From Flammula alnicola (lineage: Eukaryota > Basidiomycota > Agaricomycetes > Agaricales > Strophariaceae): 64,000 nucleotides of DNA. Positions 24,650 through 36,466 of the stretch are shown here, piece after piece (the stretch's first letter is position 1; every line of letters starts with the position of its first letter). Both the position numbers and the translations under genes were made by a program. The DNA lies in assembly GCA_015499995.1 (NCBI GenBank), contig JADNRV010000039.1:124001-188000 (forward strand), read 5' to 3'. The notes below the pieces were generated by a model, which saw only the letters and a list, made by a program, of their open reading frames with translations, did no database searches and had not been told where the DNA came from.

Positions 24650-25382
24650 GCTGTTGATGGTGTTCCGTCAGTGGTATATGCTGGTGGTGGTGGCAAATTC
24701 TGACGAGCAGCATGAGCTGCCTCCTCCGCCTCTTTCTGCCCCCGCGGGCAATACCTTCCTGCTCCTGCTTCCTCTTCTGTTCAGCCTGTCATCTCAAAAT
24801 TTCTTCCTCCCTGGACCGCATCTGCTCCTGCTGCTGTTGTTGCTCGCGGGTGACTTCGTCTGGGGGACGCCCATCCACAATCACGACGGTACTCTGAGAG
24901 CCATGCCCATTCGGTGGCCTCGAGAATGTGTAATCCGGAGGAATAGAAATGGTGCTGGCCGCCTTTCGAGCAGCAGCAGCAGCGGCCTCCTTTCAGCGAG
25001 CTCGTTCGGCCTCGTCCTCAACGCGCATTTGTTCCCGCTGCTGTGTCCATTTCGCCGCCTCCTCGGCCGCTATGCGCTGCTGCTCCCTCGCCTCACTCCT
25101 GGCCCGCTCTTCGTCCTGGAATCGCTCACGCTGGGCCTGCGCCTGCGCACGGGCGGCCGATTCGTCGTTGGCTATCTTCTGCGTCCGAGCATTAGGAGTT
25201 CGCTCTTGGTCAATGCCGTCTGGATGCTTCTGCGACCATTTGTCGTACCGGTCGACGATAGCAGGCTTGAGGTCGGAAAGATTGTCAAGAATCTCTTGAC
25301 CATTCTGTGATAGATAAATGGGTTGGACAGGTCCAAGATTTTTTGCGGCATGTCCACATCTTAAACGGTTGGGTATTTTCAC
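24650..25382 (-). pseudogene. decayed coiled-coil (Arg/Glu/Gln-rich) protein gene
   Basis: Reading from 25382: MKIPNRLRCGHAAKN, then ILDNLSDLKPAIVDRYDKWSQKHPDG, followed by a long charged helix (ARAQAQAQRERFQDEERARSEAREQQR, EEAAKWTQQREQMRVEDEAERAR). The same frame continues past TGA at 24993-24995 as KEAAAAAARKAAS, SIPPDYTFSRPPNGHGSQ and STVVIVDGRPPDEV, to a second TGA at 24789-24791, and again as QAEQKRKQEQEG. Sense beyond two stops in one frame, both compatible with CGA to TGA change, indicates recent loss of function. Function unknown. The opposite-strand frame 24630-25310 is its shadow. Confidence 0.55.
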
Positions 25383-25952
25383 GCCTGCGACGGGTCTTCA
25401 AGCCTCGTGTACAAACGTTGTGAAGAATGCGCGCGAAATCAGAGCCTGTTAAGCTATGACGAGGTCCGGTGGGATGGACTTTGACAGATCTAGGAAGATT
25501 TGAAATTGAATACATACAGCGAGACTGGCCTGGCTTCAGTAATATTACTCCAAGTCTAACATAGCATACTTATATGCACCTTTACCTCCGCCAGCTCGAG
25601 TGATTCACGAAAGTTAAAGTAGCATGGAGTTGGCACTGACTGCGGAAATGGAAGAACATTGGCCTCAATCCCGAGCACGAATTTAAAAGCATGTGTACAG
25701 GGCGATGAGAGAATAGTCGGTAGTGCGGTATCAATACTACAGAACGTTCAATTGAGGTCAATAAAGTCGAGTAATGCTATTTAAATTACCATACTGCTAT
25801 TTACGATGCCGCTATAACTGCTTCCCAAGCGATTTATTGGTCCGGACTTGGGTAGGAACGCTTACAGGTGTTAGTTCTGCAGTCGCTATCGCGTCGATCC
25901 TCGCAAAAAGCGGTGTGTGAATTTCCTGAGGTAGCAAACTAGTAGAAGATGT
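25383..25952. other. spacer between two minus-strand genes
   Basis: No coding frame above 80 codons and no recognisable structure. It probably contains the 3' flank of the NLR remnant and the 5' flank of the coiled-coil gene. Confidence 0.4.
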
Positions 25953-27802
25953 CTATTTTTTCTGTAGCGGCCCGTCCTGAGATGGATATGGCATGGACGA
26001 AATGTCTGCAGAAGGTGCTCGACCTTCCCGAACAGGAATGGTTCTAGGATTTTCCGGGGCCATTTCAGGTTCTTCTACCGCAGGACGCTCAGATTTGGGG
26101 AGGGATTCGCATATGATGCATCGATCACGATCTAGATAGTGCGTATGTTTCAGGAATGGTATGTTACACCGCTGAAAGGGAAGGAAAGAGTTAACGAGAC
26201 ACAGTATGGTTAAGAGGCGAAATACCTTGATATATTCCAGGCTAGTGATAGCCATTTTCTCTCTGCCTCGCACAATAGCATCATCTCCGTTGTACTGGAG
26301 GGCCCGATCTCGTAGAAGCATCGCCAGCTCGGGCTCCTTTGAAGCTTCTGGGAGAATTCTTTCGAAGTATTCCATGTTTGCATAGCTGAGTCTGAGGACT
26401 GAATACCAGGCAGCATCGGAACTTTCAGGGGTATATGGACGAGATACTTCTTCCAGGAGTGGTCTATCCTCACTATGTCTAGCGCAAGAAAAATATTAGT
26501 TCGATATTTTTCATTTGCAGAAGATACGAGCGCCAAAAATGATAAGCGTCTACGAACAAACTCACCGTGGACAAAGGCACTGTACGATTTTCTCAGCCAG
26601 TTTGGCAAACTTGGCTCCATCCGCGAAATGGACACCCGCTCGAGATCGATCCTGGAAAAATTGATGGAGAACGGGTTTATCATTGACATCATCACGGAAG
26701 TCCATGGATGACATCTCTTGAAACATGAATAAGTCCTGGTCGAGCCGTCTGATGCGAGTGGCCTCGCTAGGCGGAAGCGTATGTGTCAATATGTCGAATA
26801 TGTCGGGGACATAGACTACAGCATATGAACCAGGAATCGTGCAAGCGACTGGAATCCACGTTTTAATTATCGCCGGATATCGCTCAAATTGATCACGGAT
26901 CCAGTCGTCAAACTGGGTCAATAAACGAGAGTATAGGGAACGAGAAGACTGCTATATTAATGGCATTCAATACTTTTGGAGTTCACAAAAGAATGCACAC
27001 AGACCTGTTTGACTAAGCCGTCAAACCAGTCTCCCCAAGCAGTCGAATAAATGTTTTAAGAGTTAATCTTTGAAGAAACGTTGAGAGATCGAAAGCCGCC
27101 AAGTCATTTTCGAGATCCTCGGTCAAATTCGACTCCGTACAGTGCTTAATAAAGCCGTTCAGTATGTAAGTCATCGAACTTTCGACTTTGGTGTTTCAGC
27201 AAAAAGTGGCGTGCAAGGTTTGCGTGCCCCATTTTCGCATCCACAAAGAAATCCTCCGATCGCGACTTATCCATCAGAAAATCATGCAAGGACGCATGGT
27301 AGATTTGAAGTCGTCCATCACGGTCGTGGTCCCCGGGTAATGGGACATGTACAAGAGCATGCATGTCTGTCAATGCCGTCACCAAATCACCGTCGTCATA
27401 GGAAAGAACGGCCTCCACCAATTGAACAGTTAGAACATTGCTATAGCCCTGCTGAAGTACGAGCAGGGTTAGGATTTCTAAAACCTCGTGGACATCTTCG
27501 ACAGATGACAGGATAAGGCGGTATAAAGCATCCAGTTGAGCGAATGGGTAATCCTTTCCCGGACTGGATAGGCCGAGTATGATTTTCAATCGTTTCGCAG
27601 GGTTGTGTCGCGGAGAATCGATATACTTTATAACGGTAGAGGCGTAAATAAACTGGCCAGACAATTTCTCGATGAGATACTTCATATCACCCACGGTTGC
27701 CCATTCCAAGGGGCGGCCAAGACCAAACGGATGAAATTCTTTGATGTCGTTGAATTTGGAGCGAAGGTAGCACCTCTCAACCAAACGCAAGCCCAATCCC
27801 AA
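25953..27802 (-). pseudogene. NACHT/NWD2-type NLR remnant, C-terminal half only
   Basis: The frame 27802-27146 carries the region that follows the NACHT ATPase in fungal NWD2-like proteins: RSKFNDIKEFHP, LIEKLSGQFIYASTVIKYID, SPRHNPAKRLKIILGL, FAQLDALYRLILSSV, and IYHASLHDFLMD near the end. These proteins are NOD-like receptors linked to heterokaryon incompatibility. No Walker A or B sequence precedes it; the frame starts abruptly after MGLGLRLVERC. After ERLY (stop at 27146) the sense continues in another frame (GFIKHCTESNLTEDLENDLAAF). It may extend into QFDDWIRDQFERYPAIIKTW (26921-26562), AWYSVLRLSYANMEYFERILPEA (about 26400) and a final exon ending at 25953. So the gene lacks its sensor and ATPase half and has at least one frameshift. 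Joining the later exons to the same gene is inference. Confidence 0.6.
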
Positions 27803-30800
27803 GCCCTACGTCATCGAGTACGCGCCATCTTCGAAATCCCAACCAACGAATGAAACCGGGGTGTGGATGGGGTGGAGAGGCGGCTGCGACGGGGTGAAGG
27901 TGGGAACATGCTGTCCTCACATCGACAATTCCGGATCTTGTATGCAGTGGGAGAGGAGGCCAGGAGACGGCGGGGCAAGTTGTTGGTCTGAAATGATGGG
28001 ATGCAGGCGAGTAAGTAACCACTTACCATGAATGACAGAACACTTACCGATGGACTGCATCCATTCATCTTTCCCTACTCATTTGCTGCCCATCATTTGT
28101 CATCCTCACCTGGTCCCTCTCGCCATCCCATCCCATCGCCGCCGCACGACTCTCGAACCGAGGTGCGAAGCTCGAGTTCGCATCTATGGAGAGATCCCAC
28201 GCACAGTACTGCATGGAGCAAGGAGTGCTGCCCACGACTCGAGGACATGTGTACTTGCCGTTGACTGGCAGCATTTTCGCAGCTGCGACTGCTATCCGCT
28301 GCCCGGGCCTTGCCTTTCAGCGTGGTCTTGGTCAGAACCCGCGGCGCCGAAACACGAACGAACTGCGAAAGAACGAATGATGGCAATGGCAGTGGTGTGT
28401 TAGTGACATGGGGTTGCTTACGATAGCGGCATCTGTGTGCGTGGTAGCCGCCGAGACAGAGGCGCGGGTGATGGCGATGGGGATGGTGTGTACGGGGCTG
28501 GTGTCGGTGGTCGCATTCACTGTGGTGGTGGTGGTTGAGGCAGTCACAGGCGTCGTTACGAGGTCGAACGTGATCCGGTAAACCATACGGCGTTCGAGGA
28601 GGAGAGCGTACGAACAACTCATTCCGCACCGTACCTGGCGGGTCTCCCCTGGCTCTCTCAACACCCTCTCCGCATACCCTACCGCCTCCGAAAAGTCGGC
28701 CCACATCCCTCAAGGAGGGGAGGGGCACGCGACGTGGTGCGTGGTTTCACTCGCTTTCGTTCAAGCCGTAACTTACTGAATACATATAATATGAGTCGGA
28801 ATGTTCAATAAGGAAATAAAGACTTCACTTACCAATAATCTTGAAGACTTTGGGCATCCAGCGAAGGAGACAAATGAGAGGTGGTGGCGGTGGTAGATCA
28901 TCGATCATCAATCATTAATCAACATTGATCTTCACCCGCCTATCCGATTGGGTAGCGAAACCGGTCCGGCGAGATTGCAAGCCATTCTCGACGATACTTC
29001 AAGCTATCGGATAAAAAGTTGCCATCAGATACAACTCTGTATCATTGAGGTCGCTGAACGCGACAAAAAAGAAGAGTAAGTATCTATCTAAATTTTGTGG
29101 CAAGTTTTGGGGACGAGAACTTGGACGTTTGAGGCCAATTTGAGGTTTGATGGGAAATCGGCTTGGCGGTGGATATCCAGCCCGCCAAATGTTACGGTCA
29201 AGGATGGCTTAGCGAGAGTTTTCGTAGCGAGTTAAGTGCGCGTTGTTTCGACGAGGAAAATGGACTACGTAGCTACGAGATATATGTACGACGAGAGAAC
29301 AAAGCGTACCGAGACATGGTGCACGGACCCATATGACGTGAGATATGACGTGACCATCACACCAAACACAACCCAATATCCCTTCACAGGTTCTCCGTCC
29401 TAGGTTCGGAGCAAGCCCACGTGCTCCGGTCGCGAGCGCAAGCAGCGGCTCCTTCGTAGAAGGGGCTTGCTTCAGAATGCATCAAAATCAGGGGTTTACT
29501 TATTCCTGTCGCTCTCCCTCAAAAATTGACGCACAAACAAAAGTCAAAGTACATACTGTAGTTAAAATGTATTCTCAAGTGTCTATCTACTCAAAAATAC
29601 AAATACATAAAAATTGTTTACAGTACAGCACTATGTGTGGCCGAAACATGCAAATTTCTTAATTTTGACTTATCATCGCAGGTTTTCAACCAATTCATGG
29701 GACGCTTGGGCATTACGTCCGCGTTATATGTTTTATAAGTTCTAGACACTCATTTTTAGGTTACAGAACTGCCCGCCGTCGGAAATGTGTTTCCATTGAC
29801 CGACCGGCTCACCGTGATGAGATGCGTCACGCGTGTCACATACGCGCGTTCAGGCCTATGCAAGGCGCGCCGTGCACTAAGCGCGTTGGCTGTCTTTTGG
29901 GAGTATATGGGTTGGTGTGGTGTTTTGAGCCCATTGATATGCTGAGTATAGAGAGCAATCTTGCAAAAATCGTTAATCGATCTCACTTGGGATAAAGGGC
30001 GCTTATGGGTGATCTAATCACGTGACTTGTAAGCAAAATGATATCACAACGCTACTATTGGGGTCTGGCAACCAAGCCAAATTTCGCGTGACAGTAAAAG
30101 TGGCCACTACCGAATAAGGCAGGGCCCTGATCAGAGACCGCTCTGTTATCATCCTGTTCGTAAATGTCCTTAATCTGTGTCTATTATGATTAGGTAGTAA
30201 GATAGTAAAAGTAGGTACTACTATGTACTGTAATATAAGAAAATTTGAAACCTGAATCAAGTACGACAGCTGAGAACTTTTGACTGACAGCGAGAATCTT
30301 CGTTCATAACTGCATCATGTCTGCGTCTTCTCTTTCTTCTCTTTCCTCCCAACCCTCATTCATTGCTACACCTGCACCTCTTTCCACCTCTTTAGGGCTG
30401 TCAATTCGAGCTTGACGCGGTAATTTTGGATCTTTGCGAGAGACATGTCGGCGCGACTCCTCTGAAATCACCAACGAGGACCCTGACTTGCCTTTTTTGG
30501 ATGGAAAAAACGCGTTTTTTTGCGACCTCTTCGTCCTGGCTTCCAGCCATGATGTAGCCAAAAATTGAACTGGCCATTATCTTTAGTTTACAATTTAAAT
30601 GAGATTCTTGGGTACGGAATTTTTTTAAAGTGTCTATTTTCCTTACATCTGTACCTGCTGACAACGGTATTGAAAGATTGTACCCAAGAAATAAAAATCG
30701 GTACCCAAGAATCTATTTATATTATTAACTCGACCATTTTTCTCCATACAAACTAGTCTCTATCTGTCGTGGTGGTGAAGATACGAAGGATGGCCATTCC

Positions 30801-31512
30801 GACAGTGGTGTGTCGGAGTTTGAATTACTGATGCATTGCCAGACCCCACTACTATACAGCTCTTTGCCACAGCAATACAAACTATTCACAAGAGGCTTGG
30901 GATCCATCTATTATAATAAAAGAGCTCAGACTCTTTCTCACGAGACAAAAAACCCTTGTGATTGGTTATTTCTTTCCGGGGACAGAGACAAAGAAGTGCA
31001 TTGATTGGCTGATCAATGCTTTCCGCTTTTGGATGCACGCCGCGACCGTCACGCGTCTGACTTGAACCAGAACCATCATCATCTCAGTCTGTCTTCGCGC
31101 CCCCGCCTTCCGCCCAGCACGTCTACCATACCGCTTTACTGTTCATGTTTCCGTCTCTTTGCAATTTATGTCTACTTTTAAATGTATGTAACTACTAACT
31201 GTTTAAATGAAAATTTGATGCTTAAATCCGTGCTGCAAGATTTTGAAGGAACTGGTTACTGGAGCACCGTTGCGGTCATTGGTCCCTGAGGGGCTCTCTT
31301 ATGGGGTTAGCAATGCGATCAATTTCGATCGAACGGCCGCGCCAGGAGTGTTCGAGAATGTTGCGCCCATCTTGGCAAGGAACACGGTCACGGTCGGACA
31401 CGTCGAACACGAACACCCTCCACTGTAGACCACTCACTTGATGATTCAGGCTTTTCTGCAATAAAATGTGAGTCCAACTTTTCATATCATCGTTTTGTGT
31501 CGTGCCTAATTT
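27803..31512. other. transposon debris / no named gene
   Basis: Minus-strand frames at 28093-28728 and 28332-28706 are His-rich or Thr-rich readings of the same repetitive DNA and are not convincing. A 17-bp sequence at about 29459-29475 (aaggggcttgcttcaga) recurs inverted at 34551-34567. Around 30600-30715 there is a small inverted repeat of ttcttgggtac / gtacccaagaa. Bases 31243-31428 have an open frame without a recognisable domain. Confidence 0.4.
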
Positions 31513-34426
31513 ATGTTTAGGGAGGGCTCCCATAATGTCACTGAGCCAGACACTCCAGGACACTCATGGAGACGACAACGATCCCGAGCGCAATACGAAG
31601 TCCTAGCAGGTAGTCCACGACGTCGACGTCCATTAGCCCCACAACCTCTAAATCTTTCCAACGCACCTCTGTCCGTTTCTGGCACGCCTGACGTGGATTC
31701 CGTTAGATGTTCAATACCACAAACAGGAGACATTCAGGTCAACGTGCCTCTCAACCATGGCACAAACCATATGCAGAGAAGGAATAGACAAGGAAATGAT
31801 GAGAACATACGCCCCACAAATTTGGCACTGAGTTTTATGGCTTTGAGGGGTCTGCATTCGGTACGTTTGAATCATCCAACTATTCTCAATGATACCGGCA
31901 ATTAATTTTTTCTCTCCTCAGGACCACACCCACGCTGCCATTTCTCAACAACACATAGACCACGACAACATATTTTCAACGATCCCAGCGACGGAGGTAG
32001 ATTACTGGGTTATTGCTGAATTTGACCGTAAACTTACTAATCGAATAGGTCGTGAACCGGCGCTCAATTGCCCAACGACGGCGCCGCGAACGCGAACGTC
32101 GAGAGCGTGAAATGCAAGAGCATGAATGTGATGAGCGAGAAAGTCCACAGCAGATTGCCAACTCAAGACCATCGGCAAATCAAGCTCTCTGTCACGAAGC
32201 ACCCATACCTGCACCTCAAGAGGAATACATCACCCCACCGACAACGCAAGATATGACTCAGAACAGGATAGCATATCCTGTTGGTCAGTTGGCGGCACCT
32301 CTTCCCATACAACACGGCCATGGTAAGTCGATCATCTTATTTCATAATGCATCCATATTTCTGATTTCTTCCAGCTTCTCGACCTGCTGCAGAAGAAAAT
32401 ATTCATCCGCTGATCTTGAGAACGACAGAGCCGAGCCCGCGACCCCAATTGCTTACTCTGCGACTGACAAATGTGCCTGGTATGACTCTGTGGAGAAGTT
32501 TATATATTGCTAAAAGCTGACTAAACTTTCGTAGCTGTCAATAGTCGGCGGTCGAGATCGCAAAGGGACCGGCGTGAGCGAGAACGACAAGAACGGTTAC
32601 AAAGAGAACACCTTCCGGTCCCAGCGCACACTTTGCAACCGCGAACAAGTAAGCAATGTCATAACAAAATATCAAGATCAAAATTGACTTATCTTTTTTT
32701 CTTCCTATTAGACGACACCCTCTTCCTTGCTGCGCGACGACCTTACTGTGAACCCATGGCCCGTCATGACCTCGGCCGCATGGATGTTGAATGTCCTCAC
32801 TGCGGAGCGCTGCATTGGATGATGGAAAAGCTCGCACGATCATCTGCGACATCGCCTGAATTCGGTTTTTGCTGCAAGAGCGGCAAAATTCAATTGCCCG
32901 CCCTTCAAGCACCTCCGGAAGCCCTGAAGGCATTGTTTGATGGTCAGGACGAGCAAGCAAAGGAATTCCGAGAGAACATATGGAAATATAATCGAGCCTT
33001 TGCGTTTACTTCTCTCAAAGTCAAGGAAGATTACTCTGTCAACCAAGGCCGTGGCCCCCCTGTATTCCGAATCCAGGGAGAACTTTTCCACCGTGGAGGA
33101 CCACTCGAACCTGCACCCTGCCACGACCCAACATATGCCCAGCTCTATATTTATGACCCACATGCTGCTCTCGAACATCGCCGCCATCAAAATGCGGGGT
33201 TAAACGCAGATACATTACGCATTCTTCAACAAGTTATTCTTGACAACCACCAGTACGCAGCTGTCTACAAGCACGCGCATGAAATCTTGCAAGATTACGA
33301 CCCCCAAGAAGATGTCTCTATACGTCTTCAGGTCGCACCAGGCAGTGATCGTCGACGTTACAACTTACCGACTGCAGATGAAGTTGCTGTGATTCTTCCA
33401 ATGGATGTCAACCCAGAGAAGAACTCGCGGGATATCGTGCTCTATCAACGACGAGGAGGGATCCAGATCATCAGCGACCTTCATCCTGCTTATGTCCCTT
33501 TGTACTATGTCCTCCTTTTTCCATACGGAGAGAATGGATGGCATCCTGACCTTCAGATCGTCCATTGTGACAGATATCAGCATACAAGGATAACCCAAGT
33601 CCAATTCGTCTCTTATCGTCTCCAGTATCGACGGAATGAATACTCATCAATTTTGCGTGGTGGTCGGCTCTTACAACGATTTTTGGTTGACATGTTTGCA
33701 TCCATCGATCAAAATCGCTTAAATTGGGTCTTCTTGAACCAGCCCACCCTTCGTGCATGTTTATACAGTGGCTTGGAGGATGCGGTTGCCTTCGGAGATG
33801 ACGAAATTGATCTCGGAAATCTGGGTCAACGATATGTTCTTCCGTCTTCATACATTGGAGGCCCGAGGCACATGCAACAGCAGTACCAAGACTCAATGGC
33901 AATCGCCCGCTACTTTCGACGTGTCGACATTTTCTTAACCGTCACCTGCAATCCCCAATGGGCCGAAATCACACGAGAACTTCTCCCTGGTCAGACCGCA
34001 TATGATCGCCCTGACTTGGTAGCACGAGTCTTTCAGATGAAGAAGCAGGCTATCCTGGATGATATATATAAAAATGGGGTTTTTGGACATGCTGTCGCCT
34101 ACGTTTATACCATCGAATTTCAAAAGCGAGGTCTTCCACATATGCACTGCTTGATATTTCTGAAGGAACCATACAAACTGACGACCACAGAGGCAATTGA
34201 CTCATGCATATGGGCGCGCTGGCCTGATCCCGAAAGGGAGCCATTGCTCTTTGATTCAGTCAAGCGTCTCATGGTTCATGGTCCTTGTCCTCATATATAC
34301 TGCAAAAATGATATTCCAAACTGCTACAGTCTAAATTTAAGATTTACCCTCTCTAGAAGGCAGGAAAGGAAATGGGGTCAAGACACCTACTTAGACAGTT
34401 CACAGGTCATTAATAAAGTTGTTTGA
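31513..34426 (+). pseudogene. Helitron Rep (HUH endonuclease) gene, truncated
   Basis: Helitrons move by rolling-circle replication using a Rep-helicase protein. N-terminal exons (31513-31860, 31921-32000, from 32050, from 32374, from 32535) encode Arg/Glu-rich tracts such as NRRSIAQRRRRERERRERE. A large exon then reads through to a stop at 34424. It has a CPHCGALHWM zinc-like motif, ADTLRILQQVILDNHQYA, LHPAYVPLYYVLLFPYGENGW, YVLPSSYIGGPRHMQQQYQDSMAI, FLTVTCNPQWAEI and the HUH-type motif KRGLPHMHCLIFL, all family hallmarks in the right order. After PHIYCKNDIPNC the Helitron sense ends and the frame runs into 25 unrelated residues. The catalytic tyrosines and the whole helicase are missing, so it cannot be autonomous. 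The N-terminal exon chain is less certain than the Rep exon. Confidence 0.82.
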
Positions 34427-34550
34427 AAAAAGTGTGAGTAGTACATTGTTTGTATCGTATGTTATACTAAAGAACGCGTGCATAATTATGCAGATGCGTG
34501 GCGAAATGGCTTCAAGCGTCGCGAGCGACCAAACCCCCTCAATCGTGACA

Positions 34551-34628
34551 GTCTGAAGCAAGCCCCTTGTCAGGTTTTGCTGAAAGCAACTATATACAAA
34601 TAAACACCGGAAGCTGACAAGGGGCTTG
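34551..34628. repeat. hairpin and inverted-repeat end next to the Helitron fragment
   Basis: gcaagccccttgtcag (34558-34573) pairs with ctgacaaggggcttga (34613-34628), a stem of about 15 bp with a loop of about 40 bases. The left half also matches, inverted, the 17-mer at 29459-29475. The next 30-40 bases inward are partly similar on both sides, as at the ends of an inverted-repeat element. Confidence 0.55.
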
Positions 34629-34687
34629 ATCCGAGCCTATCTCCGTCCCACCGCACGCAACCGGCTTGAGGGGCCAAGCTCCAAGCT

Positions 34688-36007
34688 CCCAGTGAAAACG
34701 GGTTCCGGGCTGGTCTGGATGAGGTGAACAATTGCTGGGCAGAGCCGGTCTTATCCGTGCGTATCTGGATTTCCCAGATTCGAGCTAAATTTGAGCAGTC
34801 GAGAGTTTAAAAATAGATGTGGTTGACGATGCTATAGTTCTGTCTTCCTTGCTCTTTTACAGTTCGTTGAACTTCGTCCTCCGTCAGAATTTGCCCACAT
34901 AAAACTCTCCACGTTGAACACCCTCCTTCATCTCCTTCTTCTCTACCCCCACCATCTCGCTGCGCTTTCCCCCTCGTCGTCCGATATCCCATTCCTCAAA
35001 CCCTTCTGCATTGTCATGGCGCAATATGGTGGTGCTCAACAATGTTCTTCAGTACATTCTGGCTTCACTGTCAATCAGTTTCACATAGGGAGCAATGAGA
35101 TGGTCGTTGCGCGAGATTCAGGGCATTCTAGGAATTCAAGGTACGTGATACTATATCAGTCCAGCTATGGGTTATGCTAATCTCGGGTCGACGAGTTGCG
35201 TCACAGGAATATTTCCCGACGATTTGAGTTACTGAGCAGAAGGTATGCCGCTAAAGGTTCTGCTGGCCCGCGTATACCTTGATTTTGGCGCATATATTTG
35301 CTCCTGACAGCGTCCATCTCATGCTTTTGGCACAATTCAGCCTTGCGGAAGTCCCTCTCTTATTATCAAGGTCAGTAACTTTGATTCCCTTGCCCATATT
35401 CATTCTGATGCCACAATCTGTTGGATCGACACTGCAGCTACATTCACGAACCACCACTCGAAGCTTGGCTACGTGGGAGGATAGTAACGGTCAGAACCGC
35501 TTCTTTCGCGTAGTTATATTCATGCTGTTCTAACGACAATATCGTATCAGATTACCAACTTACCATAAAATTTGTGTGAAAGGTAAGCGTGTTGGCGATT
35601 TTCGACCTTTATTCACCCTACTTTCATTCAAACAGGGATTTCTATGCGGTGGATGGAGATCGAGGGCAGTTTTGGCAAACAGTAAGTTCTCCGTTGGGAA
35701 TTGGGTTGGGGTGAGATGGAGATATTGTTAGTAGGATCCTCAGGCGCATAGTATTTACCAGATGTAACCGGGTACGAATGGATAGAAACAGAATACAAAT
35801 GATTTTGATACCATACAGAGATGACCGGACCAAACCAGAATTACCCGGTTATAAACAAAATATCTGGTTGACGCTGGTATTTGAGAGCGAAACCCGACCC
35901 AGATGTGGCTAGAAAGGGGGGAAATTGGCTGGTCACAGCCGCTCACAGCTGGGATATCAGATGTGGCCGGATCCAACCAGCTCAGCCCGGAACCCGTTTT
36001 CACTGGG
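34688..36007. mobile_element. non-autonomous inverted-repeat (hAT-like) element, 1.32 kb
   Basis: Left end cccagtgaaaacgggttccg and right end cggaacccgttttcactggg are perfect inverted repeats of at least 20 bp. The flanks carry ctccaagc (left, followed by one extra t) and ctccaagt (right), an imperfect 8-bp target duplication. 8-bp duplications and ends containing CAGTG are typical of hAT elements. The interior has only short unassigned frames, so any transposase must act in trans. A similar end sequence lies at about 4332-4353. Confidence 0.65.
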
Positions 36008-36466
36008 CTCCAAGTCCTGTAGATTATGTTCATGCTGGTGAGTTTGTTTCTTTGGATGTCAATAGAAGGAAGTCGATACTATCGCTCACAGCGTTATCTG
36101 CGCTGTCAGTGTAATGCGTGCGTCACGTCACATTACGCTAGGTTACATACCTCGCGCCTGGCCTGTGCCGAAGGCGTAAATTGTCACGCCTGATGGGCGC
36201 CTAGGCCTTTCCAGTCTCCAGAGCCTCACAACGCAGGAAATACGGTATGATTTCGACCCATTGTTCACGCCCTGCGATGCGTGACGCAAAAGCGCTCAGT
36301 GGACAAAATTGTCTGGTGAGTCAGGGCGGGTCCAAAAAAGGCTTAACGTTTATGGGGGATCAGATGAACGGCATGTGGCTTCCTGCAAGCAACTTTCGTG
36401 AATCGACGAGAGCGCAGGCTATCCCTTCCATATCACCCCTCCTTCTCCCTCCAACTACCACATACC
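36008..36466. other. upstream region of the WOPR gene
   Basis: No gene seen. The sequence just before the ATG at 36467 is rich in C and T, as in many fungal promoters. Confidence 0.4.

Noticed and set aside
24630..25310. 226-codon plus-strand leucine-rich frame
   Set aside because: It is the opposite-strand shadow of the Gln/Arg-rich coiled-coil pseudogene.
28093..28728. His-rich 211-codon frame (HHHHSECDHRH...)
   Set aside because: Overlaps an equally open Thr-rich frame on the same strand; both read the same short repeats, so neither is supported.
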